Origin: 66-474 sp040255405 | GTDB taxonomy: Bacteria > Pseudomonadota > Gammaproteobacteria > Xanthomonadales > Rhodanobacteraceae | Assembly (NCBI GenBank): GCA_040255405.1 | Contig: JBDZUX010000007.1 | Coordinates: 46,712 to 110,711 of the forward strand | Direction: 5' to 3' | Length of the DNA stretch: 64,000 nt | Shown here: positions 17,668 to 25,679 of the stretch, one piece after another | How the letters are laid out: every line of letters starts with the position of its first letter | Numbering within the stretch: the stretch's first letter is position 1 | Made by a program: the position numbers and the translations under genes | Notes under the pieces: generated by a model | The model's database searches: none | What the model was told of the DNA's origin: nothing | Seen by the model: the letters and a program-made list of their open reading frames with translations, nothing else

Positions 17668-19668
17668 CTATTCGGCTTCCCGCCGCCGCATGCCGCGCAG
17701 ATCCATCTCGAAGCTGACGCCTTCCTCGTCGTTGTGCGCGGAAACGCGACCCTGGTGCAGTTCCGCGACCAGCCGCACGACGTACAACCCGAGGCCCAGG
17801 TGCGGCGTGCCGGCCTTGGCGCCCGCGCCGCGCACGCTGATCAACGAGTCGAACAGTTGGCCCTGCATGGATTCGGGCAGGTGCGGCCCCTTGTTCGACA
17901 CCACGATGCGGGCTTCATCTTCGTCCTGTTCGAGCGCGATCCGGATCCAGCCATCCGCGGCGGTGAACGACAGCGCGTTGTCGAACAACTTGTCCAGCGC
18001 CTGCGCGATCAGTTCCGGCGCACCGTACAGCGGAACGGACTGGTCGGGAATCATGCATTGCAGATCGCGCGTGCCGGCCAGCGCCCGGTAGGCCTCCGCG
18101 CAACCACGCACCACCTGCGCGAGGTCCATGTCTTCGCCATCGGCCGACGCCATCGCGCGTTCCATGCGGCTGGCTTCGCTCATCGCGCGCACGATCGCCC
18201 CGATCCGCGCCGCGCCATCGCGGGCGCGCGCGAGATACGGCAGCGCGTCGGGCGGCAGCCCCGCGTGCTCCAGGTTTTCCAGCGACGAGCGCACGATCGC
18301 GAGCGGCGTGTTGAGTTCGTGCGAAAGGTTGGATGCGAGTTTGCGCAGGTACTCGGTGTAGGTGCCGATGTGCTCCAGCAGGCGCGACAGGCTGCGCGCG
18401 AGATCGCCCAGTTCATCGCGATCGTCGACCAGCGGCAGGCGTTCCAGCGCGAGGCTTTCGTGGTGTTGCGCCTGCTCGGCGGCGTCGCGCAGGCGTCCGA
18501 TCCGCACCGACAGCCACGTCGCGAACGCAAACAGCACCGCACCCGCGATCAGCAGCACCGCGACGCTGGCCAGCATCAGGCCCAGCAACGCGCGATTGGT
18601 CAAAAGCGGCAGCGCCTGACTGGATTGTTCCAGCACCAGCGCGCCACGATTCTGGCCCCGCAAGTCCAGCGGCACCACGACCGTCAGCACCACGCTGCCG
18701 GCGGTGTCGCCACCGCGCCAGTTGGCGGTGGCCTGCCCGTCCAGCGCTCGTTGCACGTCGGGCTCGGAAAGGTGCGGAATGTCCCGCGGCAGGTGCTGGC
18801 GCTGGTCGAGCGAAGGCACCACCAGCAGATCGGAAAGCACCCGTTGCAACCACGGGAAGCGGCTGGGCTTGGGCTTGTGCAGGTCCAGCATGCTGCCGCC
18901 TTCGCCGAGCACCCAGCCGTCAGCGCTGAGCAGGCGGACCCGCACGCCGCTGGGCGCAAGCTGGGTCAGGTCGTTCGACAGCGCCGGCGACAGGCTGAGC
19001 AACGGTCGCACGTCCGGCTTGCCGCCGTTGAAACGCGTGGGCGCATTGGCGTCGAACACGCCGATGCCGAGTTGATCCGGCGCCTGCGCACGCGGGATGC
19101 GCAGCTCGATCTGGTAGGCCTTGCCGGTATCCACCCATTGCCCGCTGATCTGGTCCGGCAGGCCGTGCACCCGCGCATCCAGCGGATGCGCGAGGAACGT
19201 GCCGGATGTCGCGCTCGACAGCAGGTAGCTGCGCTGACGATGGCCGCGCACCAGTTGCAGCACCACGTGGTCGGCCTCCAGCGCCGCGGCATCCTGTGCG
19301 TCGAGGCGCGTCTGCGTGGCGTCGGCAACGTTGATGCGCATGTACAGCCATGCCGGATCATTGGCGAGCTGAACCGTCACCTCCGGCCAGGGGTGCTGCG
19401 TCCAGCGTGCCAACGAGGCCCAGTCACGATCGGACCCGTCGATCACGAGCGGCTGCGTCGCACGCTGCACGTACCAGTTTTGTGCGGTGTTCGGGAGCTC
19501 CGCCCCGACCGCGACCAGGCCACGATCCAGCGCGAACGCGATCGCCAGCAACGCCTGTTCCTGGCTGTTGCGCAGCAGGTGTTCCATCTGCCGCACGTAC
19601 AGCCAACCCGCCCACGGCAAGGCCAGCGTGGACAGCGCGACCAGCAGCAGTTTGCGACGAAGGGTCAT
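17668..19668 (-). CDS. Histidine kinase, proteobacterial dedicated-sortase type (PdsS-like)
   Basis: Membrane sensor kinase, 666 residues. An N-terminal membrane helix (LLLVALSTLALPWAGWLYV) precedes a large periplasmic region. That region begins with a CBM9-like beta domain (PLVIDGSDRDWASLARW, WLYMRINVADAT). A second transmembrane helix (LASVAVLLIAGAVLFAFATW) and a HAMP-like linker follow. The phosphoacceptor segment is NLSHELNTPLAIV with His near residue 450, and the ATPase has DNALSFTAADG and GLGLYVVRLVAELHQG. The architecture matches the kinase of the proteobacterial dedicated sortase system, but no sortase or LPxTG protein is in the window. The partner regulator is the upstream gene. The sugar-binding-like sensor suggests an envelope glycan signal (inference). 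Confidence 0.85.
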   Translation of the reverse strand: MTLRRKLLLVALSTLALPWAGWLYVRQMEHLLRNSQEQALLAIAFALDRGLVAVGAELPNTAQNWYVQRATQPLVIDGSDRDWASLARWTQHPWPEVTVQLANDPAWLYMRINVADATQTRLDAQDAAALEADHVVLQLVRGHRQRSYLLSSATSGTFLAHPLDARVHGLPDQISGQWVDTGKAYQIELRIPRAQAPDQLGIGVFDANAPTRFNGGKPDVRPLLSLSPALSNDLTQLAPSGVRVRLLSADGWVLGEGGSMLDLHKPKPSRFPWLQRVLSDLLVVPSLDQRQHLPRDIPHLSEPDVQRALDGQATANWRGGDTAGSVVLTVVVPLDLRGQNRGALVLEQSSQALPLLTNRALLGLMLASVAVLLIAGAVLFAFATWLSVRIGRLRDAAEQAQHHESLALERLPLVDDRDELGDLARSLSRLLEHIGTYTEYLRKLASNLSHELNTPLAIVRSSLENLEHAGLPPDALPYLARARDGAARIGAIVRAMSEASRMERAMASADGEDMDLAQVVRGCAEAYRALAGTRDLQCMIPDQSVPLYGAPELIAQALDKLFDNALSFTAADGWIRIALEQDEDEARIVVSNKGPHLPESMQGQLFDSLISVRGAGAKAGTPHLGLGLYVVRLVAELHQGRVSAHNDEEGVSFEMDLRGMRRREAE

Positions 19669-19722
19669 CGGGGTGCGAGGGACAGCTTGGCCCGGGCTTG
19701 AGCGCCTTAATGTACCGATCGA

Positions 19723-19831
19723 AGCGGCTGTTGTGGAAAGTCAGGCCATGGATGGCCGTTCTGGAGCAGCCGACGCCGTGATCCGGAATCTTGCAGCAGG
19801 CGGTTCGAAGCAGCGATCAGGGATGATCGCA
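19723..19831 (-). repeat. Intercistronic two-hairpin element, family D, copy 1
   Basis: Lies between the response-regulator stop and the kinase start. On the plus strand it reads AGCGGCTGTTGTGGAAAGTC, then a GGCC-ATGGAT-GGCC hairpin and CGTTCTG, a variable middle, and a terminal GCGATC-AGGGAT-GATCGC hairpin. It shares ends and both hairpins with 21758-21867 and 56397-56533. Confidence 0.8.
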
Positions 19832-19835
19832 AAAA

Positions 19836-20525
19836 TCATGGCTTCCAGCGGTAACCCACCCCATGCACCGTCTCGATCGCATCGAACGCCGGATCGATGG
19901 CCAGGAATTTCCTGCGGATGCGCTTGATGTGCGAGGTGATGGTGGCGTCGTCCACGACCAGTTCGGCGTCGCGCATCAACTGGTCCCGGTTCTTCACGTG
20001 GCCGGGAAAACGCACCAGCGTATGCACCATCCAGAATTCGGTGACGGTCAGCGGCACGTCGATGTCGTTCCACGTGACGCGCATCCGTTCTGCTTCGAGT
20101 TTCAGTGGCCCGTGCTCGACTACCGTCTCGGTGGGTGCCGGGGCCTTCTGCGATTCCACGCGCCGGAACAACGCGCCGATGCGCGCGGCGAGCTGATGGA
20201 AGCTGGTGTCCTTGCTCAGGTAATCGTCTGCACCCAGGCGCAGCCCCGATATCACGTCGAAATCGGAATCGCGCGCGGTCAGGAAAATGATCGGCAGCGT
20301 CGCCGATTTCGCCCGCAGCTCGCGGCACAAGTCGAAGCCACCCTCGGGTTCGTCGCCGAGCCCGATGTCGATGATCACCAGTTCCGGCATGCGGTTGGCG
20401 AAGGCGCCGGAAGCCTCCCCGCGCGAGGCGAAGCCGCGCACCTCGTACCCGATGCGCGAAAGCGCCTCGACGTAATTGGCACGGATGGACGGCTCGTCCT
20501 CCACGATCGCGATGGCGCGAGCCAT
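19836..20525 (-). CDS. Response regulator, dedicated-sortase type (PdsR-like)
   Basis: OmpR-like transcription regulator, 229 residues. The receiver domain has the acidic pocket IVEDEP, the phosphoacceptor Asp53 in LVIIDIGLGDE, the T of FLTARDSDFD and the K of DDYLSKD. The C-terminal winged helix includes LTVTEFWMVHTLVRFPGHVK, SHIKRIRRKFLAID and the terminal GVGYRWKP. ATG 20525 follows a strong AAGGAGA site; the longer open frame upstream is not family-like. It is read before its kinase, with the family D element in between. The IIDIGLGDEPEGGFDLCREL block is characteristic of this regulator family (from memory). Confidence 0.87.
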   Translation of the reverse strand: MARAIAIVEDEPSIRANYVEALSRIGYEVRGFASRGEASGAFANRMPELVIIDIGLGDEPEGGFDLCRELRAKSATLPIIFLTARDSDFDVISGLRLGADDYLSKDTSFHQLAARIGALFRRVESQKAPAPTETVVEHGPLKLEAERMRVTWNDIDVPLTVTEFWMVHTLVRFPGHVKNRDQLMRDAELVVDDATITSHIKRIRRKFLAIDPAFDAIETVHGVGYRWKP

Positions 20526-21072
20526 GCATTTCTCCTTGATCCATGCGGCCGCGCCCGCGAGCCGCTCGAGCGCGAGCGTGCGCCATGCCGGCGTGCCACG
20601 CAAGCCACCCGTCCGGGCTGCCCGCGTTTTGCCAGAAATCGCCCGCTTTTCGCCCTTGACGCGCCCCCGGCGCGGCGGCGGGCGCGTGCCAAATGGACCG
20701 GCAGTCGGTACTCCTGCCGTGGATAACGACCGTGGAACACCCCCGCGCTGGCGCCGGAGACGCACCCGGCCACTGACACCGGAAGGCGTCCAGCGCGGTG
20801 GACCACCACGCAAAATGCGGGGCGCTTTCTTCCGCCTCTTCGGTTCATTCCTCTCCTGGTCGGCCGCGGCCTCGGTGCGCAAGCATCGGGGCCGTTGGCT
20901 TGGGTGTGATGTCAGCAAGAAATTGTCGTCATTCCGGGGCCGTTCGCGGCTTTGTCGCGAACGGAACCCGGAATCTGTTTGGTGGCTGGATGAGACCGAT
21001 TCCGGGTTCCGCGCTGCGCGCAGCCCCGGAATGACAAACTGATTTGCGTTTGTTTGCGGATCGCTGCTTGAT
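20526..21072. other. 547-bp gap upstream of the response-regulator operon
   Basis: No convincing gene. Open frames here are shadows or N-terminal extensions of the regulator frame. Positions 20928-21035 are a family A repeat. The remaining part of about 400 bp must contain the promoter of the regulator-kinase operon; I see no clear -35/-10. Confidence 0.5.
20928..21035. repeat. Dispersed repeat, family A (complete pair)
   Basis: GTCATTCCGG at the left end and CCGGAATGAC at the right are inverted. Inside are two stem-loops: GTTCGCGGC...GTCGCGAAC with flanking CCGG/CCGG, and GATTCCGGGTTCC with GCGCTGCGCGCAGC. This is the same layout as the copy inside the molybdoenzyme gene at 29696-29801. It lies 3' of rpe. 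Confidence 0.75.
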
Positions 21073-21741
21073 TCAGCCGGCCGCCTTGCGCATGGCTGCG
21101 ATGGTTTGTTTGTAATCGCCGCTGCCGAAGATGGCGGAGCCGGCAACGAACGCGTCCGCGCCCGCGCGTGCGATGTCGCCGATGTTGTCAACCTTGACGC
21201 CGCCGTCGACTTCAAGATGGATCGCGCGGCCGCTGCGGTCGATGATTTCGCGCGCGCGGTTCAGCTTTTCCAACGCGGAAGGGATGAAGGCCTGCCCGCC
21301 GAAACCCGGGTTGACGCTCATCACCAGCACGATGTCGACCTTGTCGAGCACGTAGTCCAGCCACTCCAGCGGCGTCGCCGGGTTGAACACCAGCCCCGCC
21401 TTGCAGCCGTGCTCACGGATCAGCGACAGCGTGCGATCGACGTGGCGCGTGGCCTCCGGATGGAAGCTGATCGACGTGGCACCGGCCTTGGCAAAATCGG
21501 GCACGATCCGGTCGACGGGCTCGACCATCAGGTGCACGTCCATCGGCGCGGTGATGCCGTAATCGCGCAACGCCTTCAGCACCATCGGCCCGATCGTGAG
21601 GTTGGGGACGTAGTGGTTGTCCATCACGTCGAAGTGGATCCAGTCGGCGCCGGCATCGATCACGGCGTCGACTTCTTCGCCGAGCCTGGCGAAGTTGGCC
21701 GACAGGATGGAGGGGGCGATGACGCAAGGCTGTCTAGCCAT
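21073..21741 (-). CDS. rpe: Ribulose-phosphate 3-epimerase
   Basis: Pentose-phosphate epimerase, a 222-residue TIM barrel. APSILSANFARLGEEV, the metal-binding HFDVMDNHYVPN and MDVHLMVEP, VMSVNPGFGGQ and LEVDGGVKVDN are all present with their catalytic Asp and His residues. ATG 21741 is preferred to an in-frame TTG four codons upstream. The next gene on the same strand, djlA, lies upstream across a family D element. Confidence 0.96.
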   Translation of the reverse strand: MARQPCVIAPSILSANFARLGEEVDAVIDAGADWIHFDVMDNHYVPNLTIGPMVLKALRDYGITAPMDVHLMVEPVDRIVPDFAKAGATSISFHPEATRHVDRTLSLIREHGCKAGLVFNPATPLEWLDYVLDKVDIVLVMSVNPGFGGQAFIPSALEKLNRAREIIDRSGRAIHLEVDGGVKVDNIGDIARAGADAFVAGSAIFGSGDYKQTIAAMRKAAG

Positions 21742-21757
21742 GGATGGTTCCAAGCGA

Positions 21758-21867
21758 AGCGGCTGTTGTGGAAAGTCAGCCCATGGAAGGGCGTTCTGGA
21801 TTCACGGAATGCGAACTGCTTCGTGCCGCGTTGCCGCCGAGCGAAGCAGCGATCAGGGATGATCGCA
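21758..21867 (-). repeat. Intercistronic two-hairpin element, family D, copy 2
   Basis: Same ends as copy 1: AGCGGCTGTTGTGGAAAGTC and GCAGCGATCAGGGATGATCG. The first stem reads GCCC-ATGGAA-GGGC where copy 1 has GGCC-ATGGAT-GGCC: both sides changed and pairing was kept. It lies between djlA and rpe, both minus-strand genes, 16 bp upstream of the rpe ATG. Confidence 0.8.
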
Positions 21868-21891
21868 CAAGATAGTGGCGCAGGCGCGCTC

Positions 21892-22710
21892 CTACCGAAA
21901 GCCGCGCTCCGATTGTATGCGTTCCCACGCCGCGTTGATATCGCTGGCACGCCGTTCGGCGCGACGGCGCAAATCCTCCGGCATGTTGCCGAGGCGATCG
22001 GGGTGGTATTCGCCGATCAGCTTGCGATAGGCGCGCTTGATGGTGCGCTGGTCGGCGTCGCGCGGCACGCCGAGCACCGCGTACGGATCGGGGCCGTTGC
22101 TGCGCGGCGCGGGGCGATAACCCCGCTGCTGCGACCCGGCGCCGGCGTGCGCCCAATCGCCCGTGCGCGCACCCGCGTTCCACGCAAAACCTTTCATGGC
22201 CAGCAGCGCCACCAACTGGATGTCGCTGATGCGCAGCGAAAATGCCACCCGCTTCAATACCTGCAATTTCTCGTTGCTGAGCGGGCCATCGGCCAGCGCC
22301 ACGTCGCACAGCATGTCGAGGAACGGCATCACCGAGCTGCGCCGCGGCAGGCACCACGCACGCAAGTCCACCAGCGTGCGCGAAATGTCGAAGCCCGGCG
22401 CCTTGCCCTTGTTGAACGCGTCGATCGCGCGCCGCCGCCACAGCGGATCCAGTTCCAGCCGCGTCATCAGTTTTTCGGCGACCGCCACTTCGGCTTCGGA
22501 CACGCGCCCGTCGCTCTTGGCCAGCGCCCCCATCAACGCGAACAGCGGTTCGACGTAACCATCCTTGCCACCGGTATGCGTGAGTCCCGCGAGCCAGCCG
22601 CTGTCGAACACCAGGTGCCCGATCACCAGTCCCAGCACGGCCGCGCCGAAGTCGCCGCGCGTCACCACCAAGCCGATCACGAAACCGATCAGCTTGCCCC
22701 AGATCCTCAT
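21892..22710 (-). CDS. djlA: DjlA-like co-chaperone with TerB and J domains
   Basis: Membrane-anchored DnaK co-chaperone, 272 residues. The N-terminal helix LIGFVIGLVVTRGDFGAAVL is the membrane anchor. A TerB-like helical domain follows (YVEPLFALMGALAKSDGRVS, DMLCDVALADGPLSNEKL). The C-terminal J domain has DPYAVLGVPRDAD and the catalytic HPD in EYHPDRLGNMPED. ATG 22710 overlaps the stop of the upstream cytochrome gene as ATGA. In E. coli DjlA affects capsule signalling through Rcs; no such link is visible here. Confidence 0.92.
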   Translation of the reverse strand: MRIWGKLIGFVIGLVVTRGDFGAAVLGLVIGHLVFDSGWLAGLTHTGGKDGYVEPLFALMGALAKSDGRVSEAEVAVAEKLMTRLELDPLWRRRAIDAFNKGKAPGFDISRTLVDLRAWCLPRRSSVMPFLDMLCDVALADGPLSNEKLQVLKRVAFSLRISDIQLVALLAMKGFAWNAGARTGDWAHAGAGSQQRGYRPAPRSNGPDPYAVLGVPRDADQRTIKRAYRKLIGEYHPDRLGNMPEDLRRRAERRASDINAAWERIQSERGFR

Positions 22711-23039
22711 GGGTTCTCCGCCTGCGCCGGCTTGCAGGGCGACTGCGCCGCGAACCATCGCGCCAGCGCCTGCATGTCCTTGTCGGTGAGCGGCCCGGCG
22801 GCGGCGCGCATCACCGGCACCTTGCGCTCGCCGTTGCGATACCCGTGCAGCGCCTGCAGCAGGTATTGATACGGCTGGCCCGCCAGGTTGGGCGCGCCGG
22901 GAATGCGGGCGTGACCATCTTCGCCATGACAGGCAGCGCACAAGCCGAGCTGCGCCGGTGGCGACGGCAACGGCGCCGCCTGCGCCAGGGCCAACGGCGC
23001 AAACGCGAGCAGCAGAAACGTCCAGGGCGATTTTCGCAT
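22707..23039 (-). CDS. Small secreted cytochrome c
   Basis: Periplasmic class I cytochrome c, 110 residues. A signal peptide (FLLLAFAPLALAQA) is followed by a single haem-binding CAACH near residue 34. The distal methionine is probably in KVPVMRAAAGPLTDKDMQAL. The PNLAGQPYQYLLQALHGYRN block is typical of the cytochrome c553/c4 type. It overlaps djlA by ATGA and is divergent from purC. The electron partner is unknown. Confidence 0.9.
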   Translation of the reverse strand: MRKSPWTFLLLAFAPLALAQAAPLPSPPAQLGLCAACHGEDGHARIPGAPNLAGQPYQYLLQALHGYRNGERKVPVMRAAAGPLTDKDMQALARWFAAQSPCKPAQAENP

Positions 23040-23126
23040 CGCCCCAGTTTATCAGCCAGGCGCCTGCATTCCGCCCACCCGGGGCGCATCGCTACAATGC
23101 GCGTTTTCCACCCGCGGAGCGAAGCC

Positions 23127-24023
23127 GTGCCCACCACCTTGCTGCAATCGGAATTGCCCGGTCTCGAACTCCTGCACCGCGGCAAGGTACGCGACGTCTA
23201 CGCCTTGCCTGGCGACCGGTTGCTGATCGTCGCCAGCGATCGCCTGTCGGCGTTCGACGTGGTGCTGCCCGACCCGATTCCCGGCAAGGGCGAGATGCTG
23301 ACGCAGGTTTCCAACTTCTGGTTCGGCAAGACCGCGCACCTGGTGCCGAACCATCTGACCGGCACGCCCGTGGCCGAGGTGCTGCCGGAAGGCGTTGATC
23401 CGAAGCTGTACGAGAAACGCGCGGTGGTGGTCAAGCGCCTCAAGGCGCTGCCGGTCGAGGCGATCGCGCGCGGGTACCTGATCGGCTCGGGCTGGAAGGA
23501 CTACCAGCGGACCGGCGAGTTGTGCGGCATCAAGCTCCCCGTGGGCCTGAAGCAGGCGCAGCAACTGCCGGAGCCGATCTTCACCCCGTCCACCAAGGCT
23601 CCCAAGGGCACGCACGACGAAAACATCGGCTTCGATGCCGTGGTGGATCTGGTCGGCGCCGACCTCGCGAGGCAGGTGCGCGACGCCACCCTGGCCATCT
23701 ACACCTTCGCCGCGAAGTACGCCGCCGAGCGCGGCATCATCATCGCCGACACCAAGTTCGAGTTCGGCATCGATGCGGCCGGCAAACTGTACGTGATGGA
23801 CGAGATGCTGACCCCCGACTCCTCGCGCTTCTGGCCGGCGGACCAGTACAAGGTCGGCATCAGTCCGCCCTCTTACGACAAGCAGTTCGTGCGCGATTAC
23901 CTCGAAACCCTGGACTGGGACAAACGCGCGCCCGGCCCGAAGCTTCCGCGCGAAGTCATCGCGGGCACCGCGGCGAAGTACTCCGAGGCCTTGCGCAAGC
24001 TCGCCGGGATCGTCCTGGATTGA
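23127..24023 (+). CDS. purC: Phosphoribosylaminoimidazole-succinocarboxamide synthase
   Basis: SAICAR synthetase of purine synthesis, 298 residues, the longer Xanthomonas/yeast-like form. HRGKVRDVYALPGD, SDRLSAFDVVLPDPIPGKGE, VEAIARGYLIGSGWKDYQRT, ADTKFEFGID and DEMLTPDSSRFWPADQY are conserved blocks. GTG 23127 is preferred because a GGAG lies 8 bases upstream and the family N-terminus starts there. ATG 23097 would add ten residues. Confidence 0.95.
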   Translation: MPTTLLQSELPGLELLHRGKVRDVYALPGDRLLIVASDRLSAFDVVLPDPIPGKGEMLTQVSNFWFGKTAHLVPNHLTGTPVAEVLPEGVDPKLYEKRAVVVKRLKALPVEAIARGYLIGSGWKDYQRTGELCGIKLPVGLKQAQQLPEPIFTPSTKAPKGTHDENIGFDAVVDLVGADLARQVRDATLAIYTFAAKYAAERGIIIADTKFEFGIDAAGKLYVMDEMLTPDSSRFWPADQYKVGISPPSYDKQFVRDYLETLDWDKRAPGPKLPREVIAGTAAKYSEALRKLAGIVLD

Positions 24024-24063
24024 CACGCGCATGGGGCGGCAGGCCCGTCGCGAGCGCATAGGA

Positions 24064-24136
24064 GTAGGGCGGGAGTAGCGCAGCGGATCCCGCCGCGCAT
24101 GTTCAAACCGGGATGGCGGGTTGGCACCCGCCCTAC
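24064..24136. repeat. Dispersed repeat, family C
   Basis: Ends GTAGGGCGGG and CCCGCCCTAC are inverted, with inner GCGGATCCCGCC and GGCGGGTTGGC. Near-identical in layout to 15807-15872. It lies between purC and the Mpo1-like gene. Confidence 0.7.
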
Positions 24137-24180
24137 GCCTATGTAGATTGATCGCACAACAGCGGACGATCGAGATTGCC

Positions 24181-24648
24181 ATGCGCAGCGTCAACGACTG
24201 GTTCGCAAGCTACAGCGCCGATCATCGGAACCGCACCAATCGCGCGATCCATTGGGTGTGCGTGCCGGCGATCATGTGGGCGGTGATCGCCGCGTTGTGG
24301 ACGATCCCGCCAATCCTGCCGCAGTGGTTCCGGCCGGGGCTCTGGGCGGTGCTGGCGATGTTCGCGGCGTTCCTGTTCTACCGCCGGCTGTCCCGCAACC
24401 TCGCCTACGCAATGGCGATCGTGTTCATCGTGAGCGGTGCGCTTGCGTGGGCACTGTACGGCGCGCTGGGGCCGCGCCCGCTGCTGATCCTCGCCGCCGT
24501 GCTGTTCGTCGTGGCATGGATCGGGCAATTCATCGGCCACGCGATCGAAGGACGGCGTCCCGCGTTCTTCACCAACATCGTGCAACTCCTGATCGGCCCG
24601 GCGTGGCTGGTGGGCAAGCTGATGCGCCGGTTGGGCATCACGTATTGA
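24181..24648 (+). CDS. Mpo1-like membrane protein (DUF962)
   Basis: 155-residue membrane protein of the family of yeast Mpo1, an Fe(II)-dependent 2-hydroxy fatty acid alpha-dioxygenase. The two histidine motifs are present: DHRNRTNRAIHWVCVP near residue 15 and GQFIGHAIEGRRPAFF near 120. Three or four hydrophobic helices lie between and after them. The bacterial substrate is unknown; fatty acid alpha-oxidation is inferred from the family. Confidence 0.88.
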   Translation: MRSVNDWFASYSADHRNRTNRAIHWVCVPAIMWAVIAALWTIPPILPQWFRPGLWAVLAMFAAFLFYRRLSRNLAYAMAIVFIVSGALAWALYGALGPRPLLILAAVLFVVAWIGQFIGHAIEGRRPAFFTNIVQLLIGPAWLVGKLMRRLGITY

Positions 24649-24650
24649 GG

Positions 24651-24723
24651 TCGCCTGCAGGCAGGCTCCTGCAAAAGGCATGTCGCGATGGTTGATGGCA
24701 GGAGCGCGCCTGCGCGCGACCCG
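24651..24723. repeat. Dispersed repeat, family F (related copy)
   Basis: TCGCCTGCAGGCAGGCTCCT, then a GCAGGAGCGCGCCTGCGCGC block. It resembles 1668-1746 but is less regular. It lies between the convergent Mpo1-like and nuclease genes, so it may serve as a shared transcription end. Confidence 0.5.
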
Positions 24724-24745
24724 GATTGGGGGCATCCGGCGCCGG

Positions 24746-25561
24746 TCACCCGTTCGCAAGATCGCGATTCAACAACGCCGCCAACCGCGCGCCCGCCTGG
24801 CGCAGGCGGCGCTCGGCGATCGGGAGTTCGCGTCGCACGTAGGCGTCATCGATGGTGCGCGACGACGGGTACACGCCATCATCGCGGTCGATGCGGCAGC
24901 CCTCCTCGGCCCATTCGGCGGGTGTTCCCCCCGTCGCGACGGGCGTGCGTTCGGCTTCGAGCTTGCGCGCGTACCGCGCGGACGAAAGATGTGCGGTATC
25001 CAGCATCGTCGAATCCCAGATCCGGTGCAGGCGGCTGCCGCGTCCGTGCCAGCGCACCTGGAAATCGTTGCCGCCGGCGTCGTGCCTGAAATCCGCGTGC
25101 AGCGGCTGGTGGACGTCGCCCACGAAATGCACCACGAAAGCCAGCGCCTCGGCGCGCACGGCCGGGCCGTTGCCGCGGTTCGCAAGCATCGCGGAATACT
25201 TGCCGATGGCGGCAACCGCGCATTTGCCGTCCTGGCAATCACGGGGCGGCTCGTAGATGCAGTCGCGCGATTGGAAATTGACGAAGTGCAGACGCTTGGT
25301 GCGCCGGAACAATACGGGATCGGTATCGCGCAGGTCGTCGGCCCACATCGCAACGTCCGACAGGTGTGACGCACCGCTCACCGCGAGCAGCTTTTGCACT
25401 TCGTCCCGCGCCTGCGGCGTCAGCTGTGCCTCGGCCAGCCGCGCCACGATCCGATGGCCCAACGGCCCCCACGCCGACGCGGGCGGCGCGCAGGCCAGCA
25501 GCGCCGCGAACGCGATTGCAGTCGCGGCGGCACCGCCGCGCGCGCGCAGGAATCCACCCAT
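24746..25561 (-). CDS. S1/P1-family nuclease, secreted
   Basis: Zinc-dependent phospholipase C/P1 nuclease fold, 271 residues. The signal peptide is predicted to end at ASA, leaving Trp-Gly-Pro-Leu-Gly-His at the new N-terminus; an N-terminal Trp is the zinc-3 ligand in this family. Further ligands are in SDVAMWADDLRDTDP, LHFVNF, HFVGDVHQPLHADFRHDAGG and LHRIWDSTM. It would degrade single-stranded DNA or RNA outside the cytoplasm. ATG 25561 gives the clean signal peptide. Divergent from gap across 118 bp. Confidence 0.9.
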   Translation of the reverse strand: MGGFLRARGGAAATAIAFAALLACAPPASAWGPLGHRIVARLAEAQLTPQARDEVQKLLAVSGASHLSDVAMWADDLRDTDPVLFRRTKRLHFVNFQSRDCIYEPPRDCQDGKCAVAAIGKYSAMLANRGNGPAVRAEALAFVVHFVGDVHQPLHADFRHDAGGNDFQVRWHGRGSRLHRIWDSTMLDTAHLSSARYARKLEAERTPVATGGTPAEWAEEGCRIDRDDGVYPSSRTIDDAYVRRELPIAERRLRQAGARLAALLNRDLANG

Positions 25562-25679
25562 GGTCGCTCCGCCCAAAGCGCCAGTTTGCCATGCACCGCG
25601 CCGGTGTCGCGCATGAAGCGGCAGCGCAAACCGGCTAAAATGAGCGTTCCTCAAACGGCTTCTTGCAAAGGACCCCATC

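Noticed and set aside
17467..19701. 744-codon plus-strand frame opposite the histidine kinase
   Set aside because: Antisense shadow; the kinase reading frame has all expected domains.
20375..20848. 157-codon minus-strand frame upstream of the response regulator
   Set aside because: It overlaps the regulator gene in another frame; its middle looks vaguely protein-like but I found no motif or start site to support it.
21106..22869. Long open frame on the plus strand across rpe and djlA
   Set aside because: It is antisense to two well-recognised genes; the product is Arg/His/Gln-rich shadow sequence with no domain.
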